Assembly (NCBI GenBank): GCA_029907045.1
Contig: JARYMR010000102.1
Span: forward strand, 1-5,170
Source of the DNA: Candidatus Bathyarchaeota archaeon
GTDB lineage: Archaea; Thermoproteota; Bathyarchaeia; Bathyarchaeales; UBA233
Length of the DNA stretch: 5,170 nucleotides
Reading direction: 5' to 3'
Made by a program: the position numbers and the translations under genes. The notes beneath the pieces are model-generated. The model searched no databases. It was not told the origin of the DNA and saw nothing but the letters and a program-made list of their open reading frames with translations. Shown one piece after another: positions 4,481 through 5,170 of this stretch (position 1 is its first letter; each line of letters starts with the position of its first letter).

Positions 4481-5170
4481 AGGCTTATGCTTCTGCTTTT
4501 TCCAATCACATATTCAAGCGCTTCTTTCAGTTTTGCTTTCACCATATGTTTGCGCTTAAAAAATTCCAGAATATTTTTGACATCTCTTGTTAGGAGTTGT
4601 TGGGCGTTTGGATGCTCCTTTTTAACGTATTGGGGCCAGTCTATGATTAATATGTGCATGTTAGGCTTTAAGATGACGTTGTATTCGCTTAGGTCTGCGT
4701 GGATTACGCCAGCTTTCAAATAGGCTTTTCTAATATTCCTTAATATTTCTTTTAGAACTTTTTCTGGTTTTGGAATTTCCTTGTATTCGGCGAGTTCTGC
4801 GCCTTCAATCATTCCCATGACTAGGACATGGCGGTTTTGGCTTATGGGTTTTGGAACCGCAACGCCGTGGGGAAAAACATGTTTTAGGGCTTCGAACTCT
4901 TTTTCTGCGGCGAGTCTGGACTGAAAAAGCCAGTTGGCGTGTTCTGTTGTGTAGCCTCTTTTTCTTACTGTTTGGCGGAAGCTTATTCTTCCAAGCCTAT
5001 GGAATTTTACGGCGATTCTTTCGCCTTTCGGGTTTAGGGCATCGTAAACGTCTGCTTCTTTGCCTACTCCCAAGGGTTTTCCGAAGGCTTCGATTATTCC
5101 CGCCTTTACTAGGGCGTTTATTGCTAAGCAATCGTAGCCTGCATAATTTAGCGTATAGCCCATATAGGCG
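4477..5170 (-). CDS. rio2: RIO2-type atypical serine kinase/ATPase, 5' end beyond the window
   Basis: The frame remains open to the window edge, so the 228 residues from the ATG at 5161-5163 are the C-terminal part. That ATG is internal, because the residues around it (YMGYTLNYAGYDCLAINALVK) match the end of the N-terminal winged-helix domain of RIO2. About 70-85 residues are missing by comparison with the usual length. In this partial numbering, GVGKEADVY (32-40) is the nucleotide loop and Lys53 in AVKFHRLGRISFR is the ATP-binding lysine within the RIO2-specific sequence. MGMIEGAEL (116-124) is the hinge, HADLSEYN (155-162) carries catalytic Asp157 and Asn162, and IIDWPQYV holds the metal-binding Asp175. 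RIO2 acts in late maturation of the small ribosomal subunit. Proximity to an LSm gene gives an RNA-metabolism neighbourhood. The catalytic part is intact. Confidence 0.95.
   Translation of the reverse strand, partial: AYMGYTLNYAGYDCLAINALVKAGIIEAFGKPLGVGKEADVYDALNPKGERIAVKFHRLGRISFRQTVRKRGYTTEHANWLFQSRLAAEKEFEALKHVFPHGVAVPKPISQNRHVLVMGMIEGAELAEYKEIPKPEKVLKEILRNIRKAYLKAGVIHADLSEYNVILKPNMHILIIDWPQYVKKEHPNAQQLLTRDVKNILEFFKRKHMVKAKLKEALEYVIGKSRSISL

Overview
The window looks like archaeal chromosomal DNA of moderate A+T content. The evidence is a RIO2-type kinase, a single-domain Sm-like protein (LSm), TATA-box promoters with short leaders, and strong GGAGG ribosome binding sites. The style of the secreted proteins and of the ribbon-helix-helix remnant recalls uncultivated Bathyarchaeia-like lineages. 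That lineage is an impression from memory and was not tested.

The right half (about 2540-5170) is intact and housekeeping-like. A histidine ammonia-lyase gene (hutH, minus strand) diverges from a 77-aa LSm gene (plus strand) across a 186-bp promoter region. The LSm gene converges on the 3' part of a RIO2 kinase gene (minus strand, cut by the window edge), and a TTAA supplies both stop codons. No other histidine-degradation gene is visible.

The left half (about 1-2480, all genes on the minus strand) is accessory in character and mostly broken. A promoter region at about 1983-2131 carries three 13-bp iterons, two possible TATA boxes and an 8-bp inverted repeat. It precedes a small operon. The first gene encodes a 147-aa protein with a signal peptide and a C-terminal membrane anchor. 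It overlaps by ATGA a reading frame that starts with a second signal peptide. That frame runs into the body of a secreted zinc-metalloprotease-like protein in another frame, and the protease's C-terminal B-repeat-like end lies in yet another frame. Both frame changes fit one missing base in a short homopolymer, so one protein of about 397 aa was probably the original product. A terminator-like hairpin with a T-rich tract follows.

Flanking this operon are a zinc-ribbon protein gene with one in-frame TAG (2283-2477) and a ribbon-helix-helix remnant with an in-frame TGA (15-221). The remnant ends in a sequence resembling a tRNA 3' end, possibly an old integration site.

The points most worth a second look are the split metalloprotease with its coupled membrane partner, the iteron and inverted-repeat control region, and the concentration of disruptions in the left half only. 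I see no CRISPR array, complete tRNA, rRNA or intact mobile element.
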